Below are positions 12,900 through 25,010 of a stretch of DNA of 64,000 bases, in pieces (within the stretch, counting starts at the first letter, position 1; every line of letters starts with the position of its first letter). A program made the position numbers and the translations under genes. The notes beneath the pieces are model-generated. The model made no database searches and was not told where the DNA came from. It saw only the letters and a list, made by a program, of their open reading frames with translations. The stretch covers positions 3,596,001 to 3,660,000 of the forward strand of contig OY744463.1 of assembly GCA_963556145.1 (NCBI GenBank), given 5' to 3'. This stretch comes from Hygrocybe punicea. Its lineage: Eukaryota; Basidiomycota; Agaricomycetes; Agaricales; Hygrophoraceae.

Positions 12900-13283
12900 A
12901 CGTAATTATTCCGCTGCAATCCCATTTTTTCACAGTCTTATAGAAGCTTGGCCATGCAATATAAGCCATTCTGATGAGCATTTAATTATTCCTGTTAAAT
13001 ACCATTTTTTCAAAGTCTTATAGAGGCTCGGCCATATAATATAAGCCATTGTGATGGGCATTTAATTATTCCTGTGAAATACCATTTTTTCACGGTCTTA
13101 TAGAAGCTTGGCCATACAATATAAGCCATTCTGATGAACATTTAATTATTCCTGTTAAATACCATTTTTTACAGTCTTGTAGAAGCTTAGCCACACAATA
13201 TAAGTCATTCTGATAAATATTTAATTATTCCTGTGAAATACCATTTTTTATCAGTCTTGTAGAACCTTGACCATACAATATAC
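12900..13283. repeat. ~75-bp minisatellite, about five degenerate copies (locus A)
   Basis: The repeat unit reads roughly: taattattcctgtgaaatac, a T-run, a cagtcttatagaagcttggc stretch, then catacaatataagccattct and gatgagca. Copies start near 12905, 12983, 13061, 13137 and 13210 and differ by point changes. The same unit recurs at 27.0-27.3 kb. Positions 13284-13450 that follow are AT-rich (ttatatataattatatat) and carry no gene. Confidence 0.9.
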
Positions 13284-14261
13284 GATCAAGAAAAACCTCC
13301 TTTCCGAATTATATATAATTATATATGATTATATATAGCGGCATTGTTTCGAATCTTTCCGCCGCTGTCCCGACAGCCGCCTGTTGTCAGGAACGCCTCC
13401 AGCTCGACTTTTCTCACTATCCCGCTGCCTTCTAAAGTGTTATATATATCAACTAGTTATTCTTCTAGATACTGTACATAGCGTAATATATGCAGAGAGA
13501 AAAGTGAAATAAGGAAATAAAAAGCAGGGGGACATATGTGATGGTGCTGACGGTTGGGGCAGCGGTATTTCGATGACGACGGAGACAATGGCATCGCCAT
13601 GGACGACCCTCCACATTCCCTGCGTCACCTGCGTCGCCTTCGTCACTGTGCGCCAGGCCTGCTGCCGCTGGTTCACCCTCCTCATCCTCTACTTCCACCT
13701 CATAACACGAGACCTGCCCTCCATCGCCACCAAATGGCAAAATCGAATTCTAAAGTGAGTCTTTTTGTTATATTCATATATTTATTCAATAGCGGCCTCC
13801 TAGCCCACAAGGTCGGCTCGACTTGCGGCCGCCGCTCGACGTTCTGTGGCCGACAATCGTTTCCTGGTATGTGATCGAGGCCTTCTGATACGCGTGTGCT
13901 GACGTCGACCGTGACAGCGAGGACAGTCCGTCCGAGTCCGCTACGGAGCTGCATGGCAAACGGGGACTTACGTCCAGGCCGTGAATCGGGTGAGTTTTTT
14001 GTATGATAGCCAATTCCGATGCTCATTCTGCTGCAAGGGCAACCACCGCATTCGCATTCGTGTGGATACTCTTGGTGAAATCACCGTCGATTTTTCGCGG
14101 TATGATGTGGCGCGACGTTGAATGGATTTATTGTTTGTAAAAGTACCTTTCATTGATTATATTTGACATGGCGTTGTGTGCTACAAGCCCCCGCACTCGG
14201 TCTGCCCAATCCAATCGCACGCAAAAAAGAAATGAGTCAGAAACGCCAACAAGTCCCTCTT

Positions 14262-14730
14262 TCACCGATGAAAATATTTCATGGCCTACGTTCTATTAGC
14301 AAGCGAAGAAAAACCCAGTCCCAACTATTTGAAAGCAAAGACTAATGGCTATAATTAAATAGAATCCGATACTTTTTGACATGACCCACTCAAAAATAAT
14401 GGAGTTGCGGTCAGCAAGCTTCAGGCCTCAGAACGCTAAAGCCGCTTGGATCTGCGACGGGCCTCATGGGACCCATTGCATCTGCGTCGGTTGCCTACTC
14501 CTTGGCGAGATCTACGGCCCAAACGATCAGCAGAGCATAATGAATTCGAACAAAATAATCGGAACCTTGGTTAACACAGCATTATCGTTGATAAATTGGA
14601 TCAACTAGCTGAGCCGTTCTTTCCGCTCTGTTAGCTGTGCGGTAAGGTCGTGGTTGCACCGCACAACCGCAAGTGTCGCTGTCCTGGCTTGAAGTTCCTG
14701 ACCTAAATCGAAGACAGCGTCAGTCCGTGG
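14262..14730. repeat. dispersed repeat block 1 (copy A)
   Basis: 14262-14470 is closely similar to 27703-27915, in the same orientation (shared words include atttcatggcctacgttcta and ggagttgcggtcagcaagct). 14695-14735 resembles 28025-28090 (cctaaatcgaagacag..gtcagt..ccgtggccaaagc). Short exon-like pieces upstream at 13733-14000 (start ATGGCAAAATCG, a GT..AG intron, a Ser/Glu-rich stretch) suggest a decayed element gene, but no complete frame is left. Confidence 0.75.
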
Positions 14731-15224
14731 CCAAAGCTAAATAAAGTACTTCAAGTTGTAATAAGTAACTTCGACCACAACGACGACTCGGACTACAAAG
14801 ATGAAGAACACACAACTTGAAGATGACAGGGAAGAAGACAACGAGGGCGGGCTTACATGCGAACGTCCCCACTGAAATCCATCCAGAGATCCTGCATCTT
14901 CTCGACGCGTACAAAAGACAGACAAGGTCGGCCGCGCATACTCTCAAGGGCGAGGGCGAGTGGGTTCTGGAGGAGATTGAGGCCAGCGCTTGGGGCTGAA
15001 AAGGTGAGACCGTCCAGGAGGAGATTGGAGTCTGGGAGAGAGAGAGCACCACGATAGAGCAGGCGGTACGCCAAGGTGGTTTGACCAGAAGAGAACATAT
15101 TCGCCGTCGTCAGTGACAATTTCCACAATGTCTGGCAACTCCATTGTCGCTGTCATTTTACTCGCTCTGCAGAGTGTCTTATATTTCCTTACCAGATAGT
15201 TTACTTTCTTGATTGCTCGTACTG

Positions 15225-15950
15225 AGATGTGAGCGCTTTGCGCCGTTACGAACTTGTCTTGAACGGAGACCCAATGATTTTATCTCTGAGCGGGAATATC
15301 AATTGCCATTCGTTATCGCGTCCAGTGCTTGAGTTCCGGAATATCTATGGTGTACATGAATGCCAGTAAAGAAAAAAATTAGCGGTTGACCTACAACGAA
15401 GTTTAGCATGATGATAATTGAAACATGAGAGACTGACCTTCGCAAAACATTCCTCCCGGAATCGATGTCGTAGGCCAGGTTTTTTTAGCTCACTCCACTT
15501 CTCGACTTCCCTCGCCCCATAGATAAATATTTCGTCGGCTGGGTTACTAAAACCCTTCTGGTCCGCTAAATGGACCGTCAAACTCATCCAGTCCAGGAAC
15601 GAGTAGCCACGGATCGTGTGGTGTCGGTGGCCGCGATGATATCCCTCCCTGAAAACTGCTGTAAGTCCGCCGATGGATTCAGGAAATGATCGCTTACACG
15701 TAACAAAGATTTTTTACTTCAGCCACTTTTATCTGGGCCGAGGACCGTGAGCAATGGTCTTACTGCATCGAAGGTTGGCAACAGTTGTCGTCGGCGCCAG
15801 AGCGATGGTAACGAGTTCACAGTTGTAAAAACTGAGCGAGGGAAGGTGTTGGTGGTGAGCGAGTGGTGGGATGTGACGGTTGAGGGTCAAGTGTGGTCAG
15901 TGTTGACTTGGTTGAATATACCTGTGCATCGTTTGTGCCTGCGTACAAAA
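15225..15950 (-). pseudogene. duplicated gene fragment, unknown family (copy A)
   Basis: A minus-strand exon-like frame at about 15440-15655 lies between a plausible splice acceptor (cttacag) and donor (gaag|gtcagt). It encodes GYHRGHRHHTIRGYSFLDWM followed by MSLTVHLAD. The same exon with its flanking introns recurs at 25,998-26,350. No other exons of a complete gene are seen on either side, so both look like captured or duplicated fragments. Protein family not recognised. Confidence 0.5.
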
Positions 15951-15999
15951 CACAGTACCAAAAAAGTTGCATCGTTCACACCAACTTGTACACTCTGCA

Positions 16000-17275
16000 C
16001 GTCATTTGTGCTTGGAAACAGTCGCTTGGTGCCGATGAGATATGAGCCGACTGGAGTCCATCACTAAGGGTCTTTTGGGAAAGGATCACCGAGACAGCTA
16101 TGCTGAGATGAGGAAACAGACCTGACCAGAATAAAATCTATCAGCGGGGCAGCTCAGGTAAGTCGTCCAATAACCATTTAATCTCCAATTTTCACCTTCA
16201 CTTTCAACCAGCACGCCTGGGGCTGGTGGAAGTCATCTCCGGTTCCCTCCCTCTCTCGATCCCCACCTCGCACTTCACACGCACTTTCCCTCAAGCACTT
16301 CTTCCCTCCATCGCCCAAGATACGTCCTCCTACACCCATGCCCTTGCTATCGAAATCCTCCTCGGTGGTCCTGACCACATGGCTACTTGTTTCGGGACTT
16401 GCGCTCATGCATCACTCATTGCCGAGTGGCTGGGTTTTAGAACGGAATGCTGATGACATACTCGGTAGTGGCTTCTTATAGATGAGAGCGGGGTTGGGAG
16501 GGAGGAATCGATGGGTGATATCTGACTCGTGAGGGCGTCCTTGCCCGAAAGTCGAGGCGGCGGGGAGGGATTACCGCTGTCATTCACAAGTCGCTCATAA
16601 GAAAAAATGAATTCGACGTACTCTCTATTTCTTCACCAGCGACAAAAAAATGATTGCCTGCGGAAGCGCAATCTTGGTGAAATTGTCGTTGATGTTTCAC
16701 GGTATGATGTGAAGCATATTTAACATACTTACTTTAACTGGCGGGAAATGTTGAAAATTGATTTGATTTCTGACTTAATCATCCATGATAACTGTCGGAC
16801 AAATAGTGTGCGTGGATTCGTTAAGGTCAATATCATTATGAATGCTTTTTTTTTGAGTCATATTATTGTCCCTCTTACATACAAGGGCGAAGTATATACG
16901 AAACGGGAACCTTCCCGGAACCTGTGCCTCTGGTTTGCGAGTGCAACCACGACGGAGTAAGTCCCCCGTGGCTCCAGCATATCCATGCTGTTTTAATCAC
17001 CTGACCTGACGTACGAGGGGGCCCATTGTCTGAGACTGGTGTGGTGGATAAACGGGTGGTCTAGACCAGCTAAGTGCCCGGCTGCCTGAGCGGACATGCA
17101 CGGAGGGGGGCTGTCACAGGGAGGAGAAGCGGAAGAGGGGGATCCGAATGAGAACTCGAGGGTGAGAAGTTGTGTGGGTTGAGGGTCGATTGCCGGGTGT
17201 GAGACTAAGTTGAGGGGGTCGAGATTGCTCATGCGTAGGTGTGGCGGGGAGGTGTCCCAGCGTGGGTGAGCGGAG
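16000..17275. other. intergenic stretch without a supported gene
   Basis: No convincing coding frame on either strand. 16,560-16,690 shares sequence with 28,255-28,375 (ttcgacgtactctctatttc, tgcggaagcgcaat), and 16,670-16,710 shares a short stretch with 14,065-14,115 (cttggtgaaat..cgtatgatgtg). This is part of the dispersed repeat family found across 13-28 kb. Confidence 0.6.
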
Positions 17276-17380
17276 GGTGAAGGGAGGAGGCGTACTGCAT
17301 TGGAGTAGGTTAGCTATGTGAGTGTGGGAGAGGAGAGATCACCGAATGAGTCTTTTAGTCTCCCTGTGCTTCGTACGAAT
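17276..17380. repeat. ~105-bp direct repeat, left copy
   Basis: Begins ggtgaagggaggaggcgtac and ends with ctgtgcttcgtacgaa. A closely similar copy stands at 18029-18131 in the same orientation. The two copies bracket a fragment of the deaminase gene. They differ at a few positions only. Confidence 0.85.
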
Positions 17381-18028
17381 GTTCATAGTGTAAATGGGGG
17401 GAAGGTCTGAATCGGTCGTATATTCGACCGCCAACTTCATCAGGTTCGGGATCCCGAGTTTAGAAAGTTTCAGGAAGTGTTCATTGAGAGGCTGCGAAAG
17501 CGATTTGAGGAAGTCTGCGTCGCGCTTCCCCGAAGAGGTATTTATCGACTGTGGATCTGGAAAAAGACGACCACCGGCACCCTCGGCTCTGGCCCAGGAT
17601 GGTGAGATATCAAGAAGGCATTTGAAGAATGGGCCGGAATATTCTGGGTTCTCCCACCTCGAGAGCATCTTTTCATAGGACTTCGCAGCGACATACGTGA
17701 AGATACCAAGGGTGTCTGCGTTATTCTGATCCACTCCATTTAGAAGGTCGATCACGGAGGCTGCGTGGGATTGAAATGTTTGCGATGTCCTAATACAAAT
17801 CATGAGAAATTGAGATATCGAGACACTGCTACTTACCAAGTCTCTCTCACGTAGGGCAAAGGGTCGCACGGGTCGATGCCAGTTGGCTCTGGATGAATAA
17901 AACAGGGACTTTTCCCTTTGAATGTCTGGGCATCGGATGTGTCTGGCCTTAACTTCACGATCCTGGGGTTCACCGTTGCGAAGAATGTTGGAGTAGTGGC
18001 GGTAAAAGTACTACCCTCAGGCTCGCGG
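17381..18028 (-). pseudogene. OTT_1508-like deaminase gene fragment
   Basis: This ~650-bp piece is nearly identical by eye to 20,325-20,950, the 5' half of the complete minus-strand deaminase gene, including the intron between the TW codons. It lacks the start, the middle and the catalytic HCE and CxxC parts, so it cannot make an active enzyme. Because the intron is kept, it was copied as DNA rather than as processed mRNA. Both ends coincide with ~105-bp direct repeats. Confidence 0.85.
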
Positions 18029-18131
18029 GTGAAGGGAGGAGGCGTACTGTGTTGGAGTAGGTTAGTTATGTGAGTGTGGGAGAGGAGAGATCACCGAATG
18101 AGTCTTTTAGTATCCCTGTGCTTCATACGAA
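18029..18131. repeat. ~105-bp direct repeat, right copy
   Basis: Same sequence family and orientation as 17276-17380. Immediately downstream the sequence diverges into a Ser/Pro-rich minus-strand exon-like region. Confidence 0.85.
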
Positions 18132-18197
18132 TTTGATAAGCTCTTGGATGCCTCTGGGATCATTGAGGAAAGATGGCGACGACACTGTCCGAGGCGG

Positions 18198-18990
18198 CTA
18201 TTTGTCAGAGTATTCCGGTGAGGGTGGATATACTGTAGTCATGATCAGGGGGAGAAGGGACTTAGCGAGGAGGAAGTCGACTGCTTGTTGTAGGGTATCT
18301 GGTTCCGCAAGCTCCGGTGTGGTATCAGGGACGCTGTTTTCCTGATTGGACGAGGATCTGGTCGTTCTGGAGGATTGGGATGCTGGCGTGTTGGCTTGTG
18401 GTTGTTTGCCTTTTTTATTTTTCGAGGTACCGTCAATGGGAGTAGCCCAACTTCGGAGGCTCATCTCTGTGTATATGTTAGGGGTAGGCTTGAGGATGAG
18501 CTTAGAGGGGATTGATAGTAGAGAAATGAAGCTAGCAGGCCTATAGCCCCGTAAACGAAGAGCTCCTTTTTCGGGTCCCAGTAGGGGTACCACGCGGTTT
18601 AGGATCAAGAATCGTCCCATGAATGCTTTAATTGCCATCAATGTCATGTATGTCCTTGTAGCGTTCTTTCATCTTATACTTCTACAGAAACCTTTCCCGA
18701 ACCAGACATTTTACGTTTTTGATGGCAGGTCGCTCTGCGTGCACCACTATTATGAAGCGAACGACTCACTCTGCGCAGTGGGCACATGCATTCAACCGAT
18801 TAAGGGACCATGCGCGGTATCCCATACAGGCGACCGTTACCATTCTGACCATCTCTAGTGCGAGCATCCCGGAAACCCCAAGTGTCGCGAGCAACTGGAA
18901 AAGTACTGGGAGGTGGATGACAGGATGTGGTGCGAATGACATGCGAATGCTGCACGAAACGGGGACAGTGGATGGCTCCAAGTGCTAGAA
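18198..18990 (-). CDS. possible membrane protein gene, incomplete
   Basis: Two exon-like minus-strand stretches are seen. About 18,780-18,960 encodes a hydrophobic helix (VLFQLLATLGVSGMLALEMV), and 18,198-18,647 a segment with a Ser/Thr/Pro-rich C-terminus ending in VYPPSPEYSDK. The composition recalls the multi-pass membrane proteins with a cytoplasmic tail that are common in agaricomycetes, but I cannot build a complete model. The gene may be truncated by the neighbouring repeat at 18,131. Confidence 0.3.
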
Positions 18991-19080
18991 CTGCTAAGCG
19001 GTTGACCCCATTTATTGAATTGGCAGGAGGTGGGATACAAGGAAAAGATTAGACGTACCTGACTATGATCCTGCCAGGCC

Positions 19081-21235
19081 TCACAAATTCTTGAATGAGT
19101 CCAACAGCTCTTTAAACCATGTGATTGAAGACGGTGTTTGGGATGTCATTTTCGTCATGATTCTAGAATAAAGTTCCAGTTTGAAGGCGAAAAGGGACTT
19201 ACGTGCCTTGTTCGAAGATACAGATATGGCCTGGGACATATTTGATAAACTACGGACACGGGACTGTGACCCAGGTGCCAGAAGATCAGAAATGAACCGA
19301 AGCAACTGGGTCTTGCAGAATTCAACCATACGCTTGACCACGGCGTCGTCCAGCATTTCAGGCAAGGCGCAACCAAAAAGAAATTGATGTGAGCCGAGGA
19401 TGTTGAAATGGGGCTCGATTAATGAAAAAAGAGCCGCGCACATGGGGCATAATGTTTTCGATACGCTGACGGTATTATGAACGTCCTAATAAGGATCAAT
19501 TAGTTAGATGTGCAGTAAATAACAATATCACTTACCTGGAGCCCAACGTCAAAGCTCTCGGCACCGGAACGTTGTGCTAGAATGAGGCTAAGTAGTATGG
19601 CCTCGCAATGCAGTGTCCCTGTAAATTTTAGTTTGTGTCGAATCAACTGGCCTAGTCGGGTGGACGCTTCGGAGATGGCCATTTCCGAGTATTTTGCTTT
19701 AAGCATGACTTCTGTGACGATGTCTTGCCAGGGAAGTAAGGCCTTCAGTGGACGTGCGGCGGCGATGATCACAATTGAGAGGGGTCGGTCCATTGGGTGT
19801 AATACACCGATGAGGATGGTGAGAGCCTCGAAGTAGATCACTTGAAGCCGCAACCATTCCACATACGAGCCGCACACGGAAAGCGGCTCCTTGTTGGGAA
19901 GAATGGTACCAGGTTGAACATCCCGAAGGTCCGGATCCAACTCCTCATCTCCATCTCGACCCTCATCCTCGTTGCCACCGCCATCGACGTCACGATGCGC
20001 ATTTGGACCCACACCTGCACTTGCACCCACCCCCGTACCCACACCTGCACCGGCACCCGTTCCCACATGTCCATCCGCCACTTGACAATTCACAGTGCGA
20101 GGGTCCGTAGGCTGGATTCTAGAAATGTGTTCCTCGAGAAAAGAGGAATAAACGAAGTCCCGGAGCATAAGGGCACACGTGGTGAAACAATGGACGGCGG
20201 CTGCGAAATCATCTACCTCCTTATCCGACAAAGGTTTATTTGTGAACTTGTGAAGTGCTGCAAGAGATCGATCATAGCACCGGAGGAGATGGCATAGTAA
20301 TCGGTGGACTTCTTCGCATGTGTTCATAGTGTAAATGGGGGGAAGGTCTGAATCGGTCGTGTATTCGACCGCCAACTTCATCAGGTTCAGGATCCCGAGT
20401 TTAGAAAGTTTCAGGAAGTGTTCATTGAGAGGCTGCGAAAGCGATTTGAGGAAGTCTGCGTCGCGCTTCCCCGAAGAGGTATTTATCGACTGTGGATCTG
20501 GAAAAAGACGACCACCGGCACCCTCGGCTCTGGCCCGGGATGGTGAGATATCAAGAAGGCATTTGAAGAATGGGGCGGAATATTCTGGGTTCTCCCACCT
20601 CGAGAGCATCTTTTCATAGGACTTCGCAGCGACATACGTGAAGATACCAAGGGTGTCTGCGTTATTCTGATCCACTCCATTTAGTAGGTCGATCACGGAG
20701 GCTGCGTGGGATTGAAATGTTTGTGATGTCCTAATACAAATCATGAGAAATTGAGATATCGAGACACTGCTACTTACCAAGTCTCTCTCACGTAGGGCAG
20801 AGGGTCGCGCGGGTTGATGCCAGTTGGCTCTGGATGAATAAAACAGGGACTTTTCCCTTTGAATGTCTGGGCATCGGTTGGATTTGACCTTAACTTCACC
20901 ACCCTGGGGTTCACCGTTGCGAAGAATGTTGGGGTAGTGGTGGTAAAAGTCCTACCCTCAGGCTCGCGAACAGAAAGGTCAGCGGTTGAAGCTATGGTGA
21001 CAACTTCATTCATTCGGACTAGCAGTGTTGCTAGTGCGGTCCCGCATCGTAGTTGTTCCCGTTCTCCATCTTGAAGTTGCTGGCGGCTCTCGGTCACCTG
21101 AACGATTGGCTTGAGTTGGTACTTTGACGATGAATACGTAGCAGCGGCAGTTGAAGACGTAGCAGCGGAGGATCGTTGTTGGAGATGCCTGAGGAGGGTG
21201 GTGAGCGTCCTAAACGTTGCATGAAGGTCTGACAT
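19081..21235 (-). CDS. OTT_1508-like nucleic-acid deaminase family protein
   Basis: Putative zinc-dependent deaminase; substrate unknown. Exons 21235-20778, 20730-19536 and 19485-19081 join in frame to 685 aa. The deaminase zinc-binding residues are visible as HCE (residues 527-529, in TLHCEAILLSLI) and CPMC (residues 564-567, in VSKTLCPMC). The long N-terminal part (GIFTYVAAKSYEKML; SLSQPLNEHFLKLSKLGI; CEEVHRLLCHLLRCYDRSL) is shared with the plus-strand paralog at 23 kb. An acidic/Gly-rich low-complexity insert at about residues 375-430 is not shared. A GT..AG stretch at about 19,158-19,197 could be a further intron that would end the protein about 30 residues earlier. A fragment of the same gene lies 2.5 kb away. 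Expansion of this family in basidiomycetes is known; assignment here rests on the HCE..CxxC pattern. Confidence 0.65.
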
Positions 21236-21429
21236 GGTGTGGGAGAAAGCGAGAACTTGAACGGCCTGTTGGATATGTTTGAGTTTACCGTGAGAAAGGG
21301 TATGTCGTGCCAACGCCCGAATAAAACCGATTCCAGAGATACGAAGCCGAAGCGTCCCAATCTACAAGAAACGGTATTCTAGATCAGGACATTTGTTGTC
21401 ATAATAATATTATGCTTAGCCTGTTTATA

Positions 21430-22480
21430 ACCAACCCTCTGAATACGCATAGGGCGAGGAACTTCACCCGGCTGCCAATTTAGTTCGAATGGCTCATAAT
21501 GAAGATACCGATGATTTCCTGTCGAATCTGAAAGCGTTTACGAATGACCGACACCAGACTGCCGTGATAGAAGTCGTCAATCATGTAGCTTCGAGCACCG
21601 GCGTCGGGATCTGGGGAGACGCCACGGCGAAGCTGATACGGAATGGTCACAGGTGTACGCTTCTATCCGGCATCCTCATCCAACCATTCTTCATCCTCGC
21701 CACTGGCTAGAATATTGTTGATCTCACTCCATTTGGTATCTCAAACGGCAGCGGGCTCAAAGTCACGATCTCTGACCATTAAAGCTAGACTGAGATTTCT
21801 GGACGCCGCCATTCCAACACCACTCGCCTCGACTGTGCCAAGTGTTCAGGACGGTACGCAACATATTTGGGCTATCACGGCTCTACCATGCTGCAGAATT
21901 GTTCGCACGATCCAGAGGAGTACAACGAGTTATCCCATCTCAATCCCCTTCCACTTCCGCTCCGCAAATATTCTATCCGTATCCAAACCACAGCTCATTG
22001 CCGCTTACAGCGTACCGCTCCTGAGCTCGAGCCCAACGACGAACTTGAAGCCATTCTCGATGGAATCGATGAGGGGTGGCAGGTGGTAAAAGTGGTGGCG
22101 GTTGCGGCAATGGATCTCTGGACCGTGAGGGGGTCAGCGATTGAGTCTTTGGGTCCATGGCGCACGTTCCATCAGGGGGTCATCAGCTTGGTTTCATTGT
22201 CCGGGATAATACCAATCTACGGACAATATTTAATGAGCCGTTATCTTTCATCGTCCTCAAAATAACGAACCTCCATTGCAACCACTGGGTCTGCTGCCTG
22301 CGGTGCCAAACCCGCCAGGGGCACCTCATCAGTCTCCAAAGACGACGAAAGAAGTCGACGCCTTCTGGGACCTTTCCAGAACTGTTTTGCTTTCTCCAGA
22401 GCACAGAAAGGCGCTTTTTCGACGATTGGCATGTGCGCTTGTGATTCATGTTCCTAAGGGCATACAATACTAGTGTTGGC
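21430..22480 (-). pseudogene. Plavaka-type transposase fragment
   Basis: On the minus strand this segment matches the N-terminal third of the transposase at 28.9-33.3 kb: the basic segment after the zinc finger (NHKRTCQSSKKRL), the Pro-rich linker (RDPLPQPPPLLPP), and parts encoding the EEWLDEDAG and YHRSLVSV regions. The frames are interrupted by several shifts and stops, and the C-terminal two thirds are missing. It abuts the promoter side of the minus-strand deaminase gene. Confidence 0.8.
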
Positions 22481-22621
22481 AGTTCGAGTGAGTCAAGCTC
22501 GCAGGTGGCCCAAGTTATAATCATTTCTTTAAGGAAACAAACTTGGCAACTAATTCTACGGCGCATATGATTAATACAACGATGTGAGTAGGCAAAGGGC
22601 TATAAAACTAATTGAAGTACA

Positions 22622-22682
22622 CGTGTGCATGTAACGTTCGGATGGGTGGCGAAAAAACATGACTTCAAGCTTCAGTTCACAT
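22622..22682. repeat. inverted repeat partner of 34,624-34,690
   Basis: The stretch gttcggatgggtggc, a run of A, then cttcaagcttcagttcac is the reverse complement, with few changes, of 34,624-34,690. The two copies lie 12 kb apart in opposite orientation, next to DNA related to the two Plavaka copies. They may be ends or flanks of a larger duplicated element. Confidence 0.6.
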
Positions 22683-23071
22683 ATTTATTGCCAGGCATGT
22701 TTAGGGCTGGCAGTTAGAAGGTGTCATGTGCACCTACAACAAGTCAAATGATACTAGGCGACGGCACCCTCCCTTACCTAAGCCGAAGAATAGTCTCATG
22801 GCGTGGCGCACACTGGCATTCACTGCTGGCAGAACTTGCCACCAGCACTGGCAGTGAAGTTCAGTTGCAGGGTTCTACAATTAAAGGTATTTATGATCAA
22901 TTAATTGAGTCATGACGGCGCAAACACTACTAGTACCAGCAGTACCGCCGCACTGCCACGCTCAGGCTCACCGGCAGGCCCAACTTGAAGTTCCACCTCC
23001 GAGTCCGAGTCCTAATCCGAGTTGGCTGGCACTGCAGTTCCGAAGTCAGTTGGACTCGGAACCATACCAAA

Positions 23072-25010
23072 ATGACCGATCCCATTAATGATCACCATGA
23101 CGATAACCTTTCTGACAAGATGATAACATTCCGAAGTATCACAGCCATGTTGGAGACGCTGCAAGATCCTTCGTTTGATATTGGCTTATCCATGGGGAAG
23201 GCGTCATTGACGGCCTCACTCCCGGGCCAGTGCCCAGTCACAGTGCAGAACCAAGATGAGCGTCACTCGCTGGCAGCGCTGGCCACCCTTCTGGTCAGGC
23301 ACCACAGATTCACAGCTGTGACCTTGAACTTGAAGGAGCCTTCAACACCGGATTCTCCCACTATGGAGCTTGTTGTATGCAGTCATGGACAAGATCAGGG
23401 CTTTACGCCCATAGTCAGTGATTCATGCACTCGAAATGATTCCTCGAGTGCCTTGGGTTACAGCGGCGATAAAATTTTTATTTCTCATCCAGATGCAAGC
23501 AGCATCGACCCAAGCGACCCATTGCCATATGTGAGAGAGACTTGGTAAGAACCCAGCTTCTCAATTTCTCGATTTTCTCATGCTTTCTACCAGGACATCC
23601 CAATCATTTCAATCCCATGCAGCTGCGGTCATTAAACTCCTCACCGCAGCGGATCAGAATAGTGGAGATACCCTCGGTATCTTCACATATGTGGCTGCGA
23701 AGGACTACCAGAAAATGCTATGGATGTGGCAGCACGAAGATTGTTCCAAGCCGTTCTACAAATGTCTCCTTGATGTCCCACCATCCCGGGCCAAAGCCGG
23801 TCGTCGTCCTTTTCCAGTTCCACAGTCGATAACGACCTCTTCGGGTAGGCGAGACGCCGACTTTCTCGAATCACTTTCGCAGCCTCTCAATGAATACTTC
23901 CTAAAACTTTCTAAACTCGGGATCCCGAACCTGATGAAGTTGGCGGTCGACTACACGACCGATTCAGACCTTCCCCCCATTTACACCATGAACACTTGCG
24001 AAGAAGTCCACCGATTACTATGCCATCTCCTCCGGTGCTATGATCGTTCTCTTCTAGCACTTGATAAGTTCACAAGTACACCTTTGTCGGACAAGAAGAT
24101 GGAGGATTTCGAAGCCGCTGTCCATTGTTTCACCACGTGTGCTCTTATGCTCCGGGACTTCGCTTATTCCTCTATTCTCGTGGAACATATTTCTAGGATC
24201 CAACCTGTGGACCCTCGTGCTCGGCGGCTTGATGGTTGGATAGATGCGGAAGAGGGTGAGGAAGTGCTGGATTCGGAACTCGTCGGCGATGCTTACGCCA
24301 ATTGGTTGCGGTCGCGGGTCGTTTATTTTGAGGCCACGAATAACCTCATTGGCATTGCCTCTCAGTTTCGTGGTGTATCTCTCAAAATTCTTACCATTCA
24401 GCATGCAGAAGTGGCTTTATGCTCCTGGCGGGAGGTTGTTGCAGAAGTCTTGTCTTCCTCCAGTCCTAGTGGCTCCTCAAGTTGCGGTCTGCAGGATGCG
24501 ATTTTGGCAATTGAGAAAGTGATATCGAGGAACATAAGCTTTGGGAAGCAGCTAAAGGGCGACATGTTGTTGGGCAAGAACTTCCACGGAATGCCCCACT
24601 GTGAAGCCTTCCTGGCCAGCCTTATCCACCGCTCCAATTCACTTGAAGCTCACGACATGGATGGCTTTACTGTAGGACATCTCTATTCTCAATATACCAT
24701 AGCATCCTTCTGATTTCTTATCATGTAGAATTTGAACCCCATCTTCGCGGTTTCCGACAGGTGCTGTGCTGCATGTTCTCACTTGTTGTCCCTTTTAGGT
24801 ATCCCAGAGCCCCTGCAGTTCCATGGGCAGGATTCACATCGGGAGGTTATCGCATGTAATCTGCCCCCGTATCTCCCGGCTCCCATCATCGACTCCATGA
24901 TAACCCACTTCGGCGCAAAGTTGAATGTTGTCATACAGAAGTTGTACTCTGCTACTCAGTCTGAATCGTGGCAGCAGAATGACTCTCGCGTTGCATCAAC
25001 TACTACTTAA
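23072..25010 (+). CDS. OTT_1508-like nucleic-acid deaminase family protein (paralog)
   Basis: Putative zinc-dependent deaminase; substrate unknown. Exons 23072-23544, 23594-24671 and 24729-25010 join exactly in frame to 610 aa. The active-site pattern is complete: HCE at residues 493-495 (MPHCEAFLASLI) and CxxC at residues 530-533 (in SDRCCAAC). Intron 1 splits the codon of the Trp in YVRETW at exactly the same place as in the minus-strand paralog, and intron 2 lies between HCE and CxxC in both. Conserved blocks are FQSHAA, GIFTYVAAKDYQKML, SLSQPLNEYFLKLSKLGIPN and CEEVHRLLCHLLRCYDRSL. The insert after ISRIQP is shorter. The ATG at MTDPIND is the first in frame. It appears intact. Confidence 0.65.

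Noticed and set aside
13440..13760. Acidic minus-strand frame at 13.5-13.7 kb as a gene
   Set aside because: Low-complexity Glu/Gly/Ala-rich sequence with the opposite strand equally open; no flanking exons were found.
19840..20300. Plus-strand frame with Thr/His/Cys repeats (THTCTCTHPRTH)
   Set aside because: It is the antisense of the Gly/Val/Asp-rich insert of the deaminase gene, whose model is supported by intron positions and the paralog.
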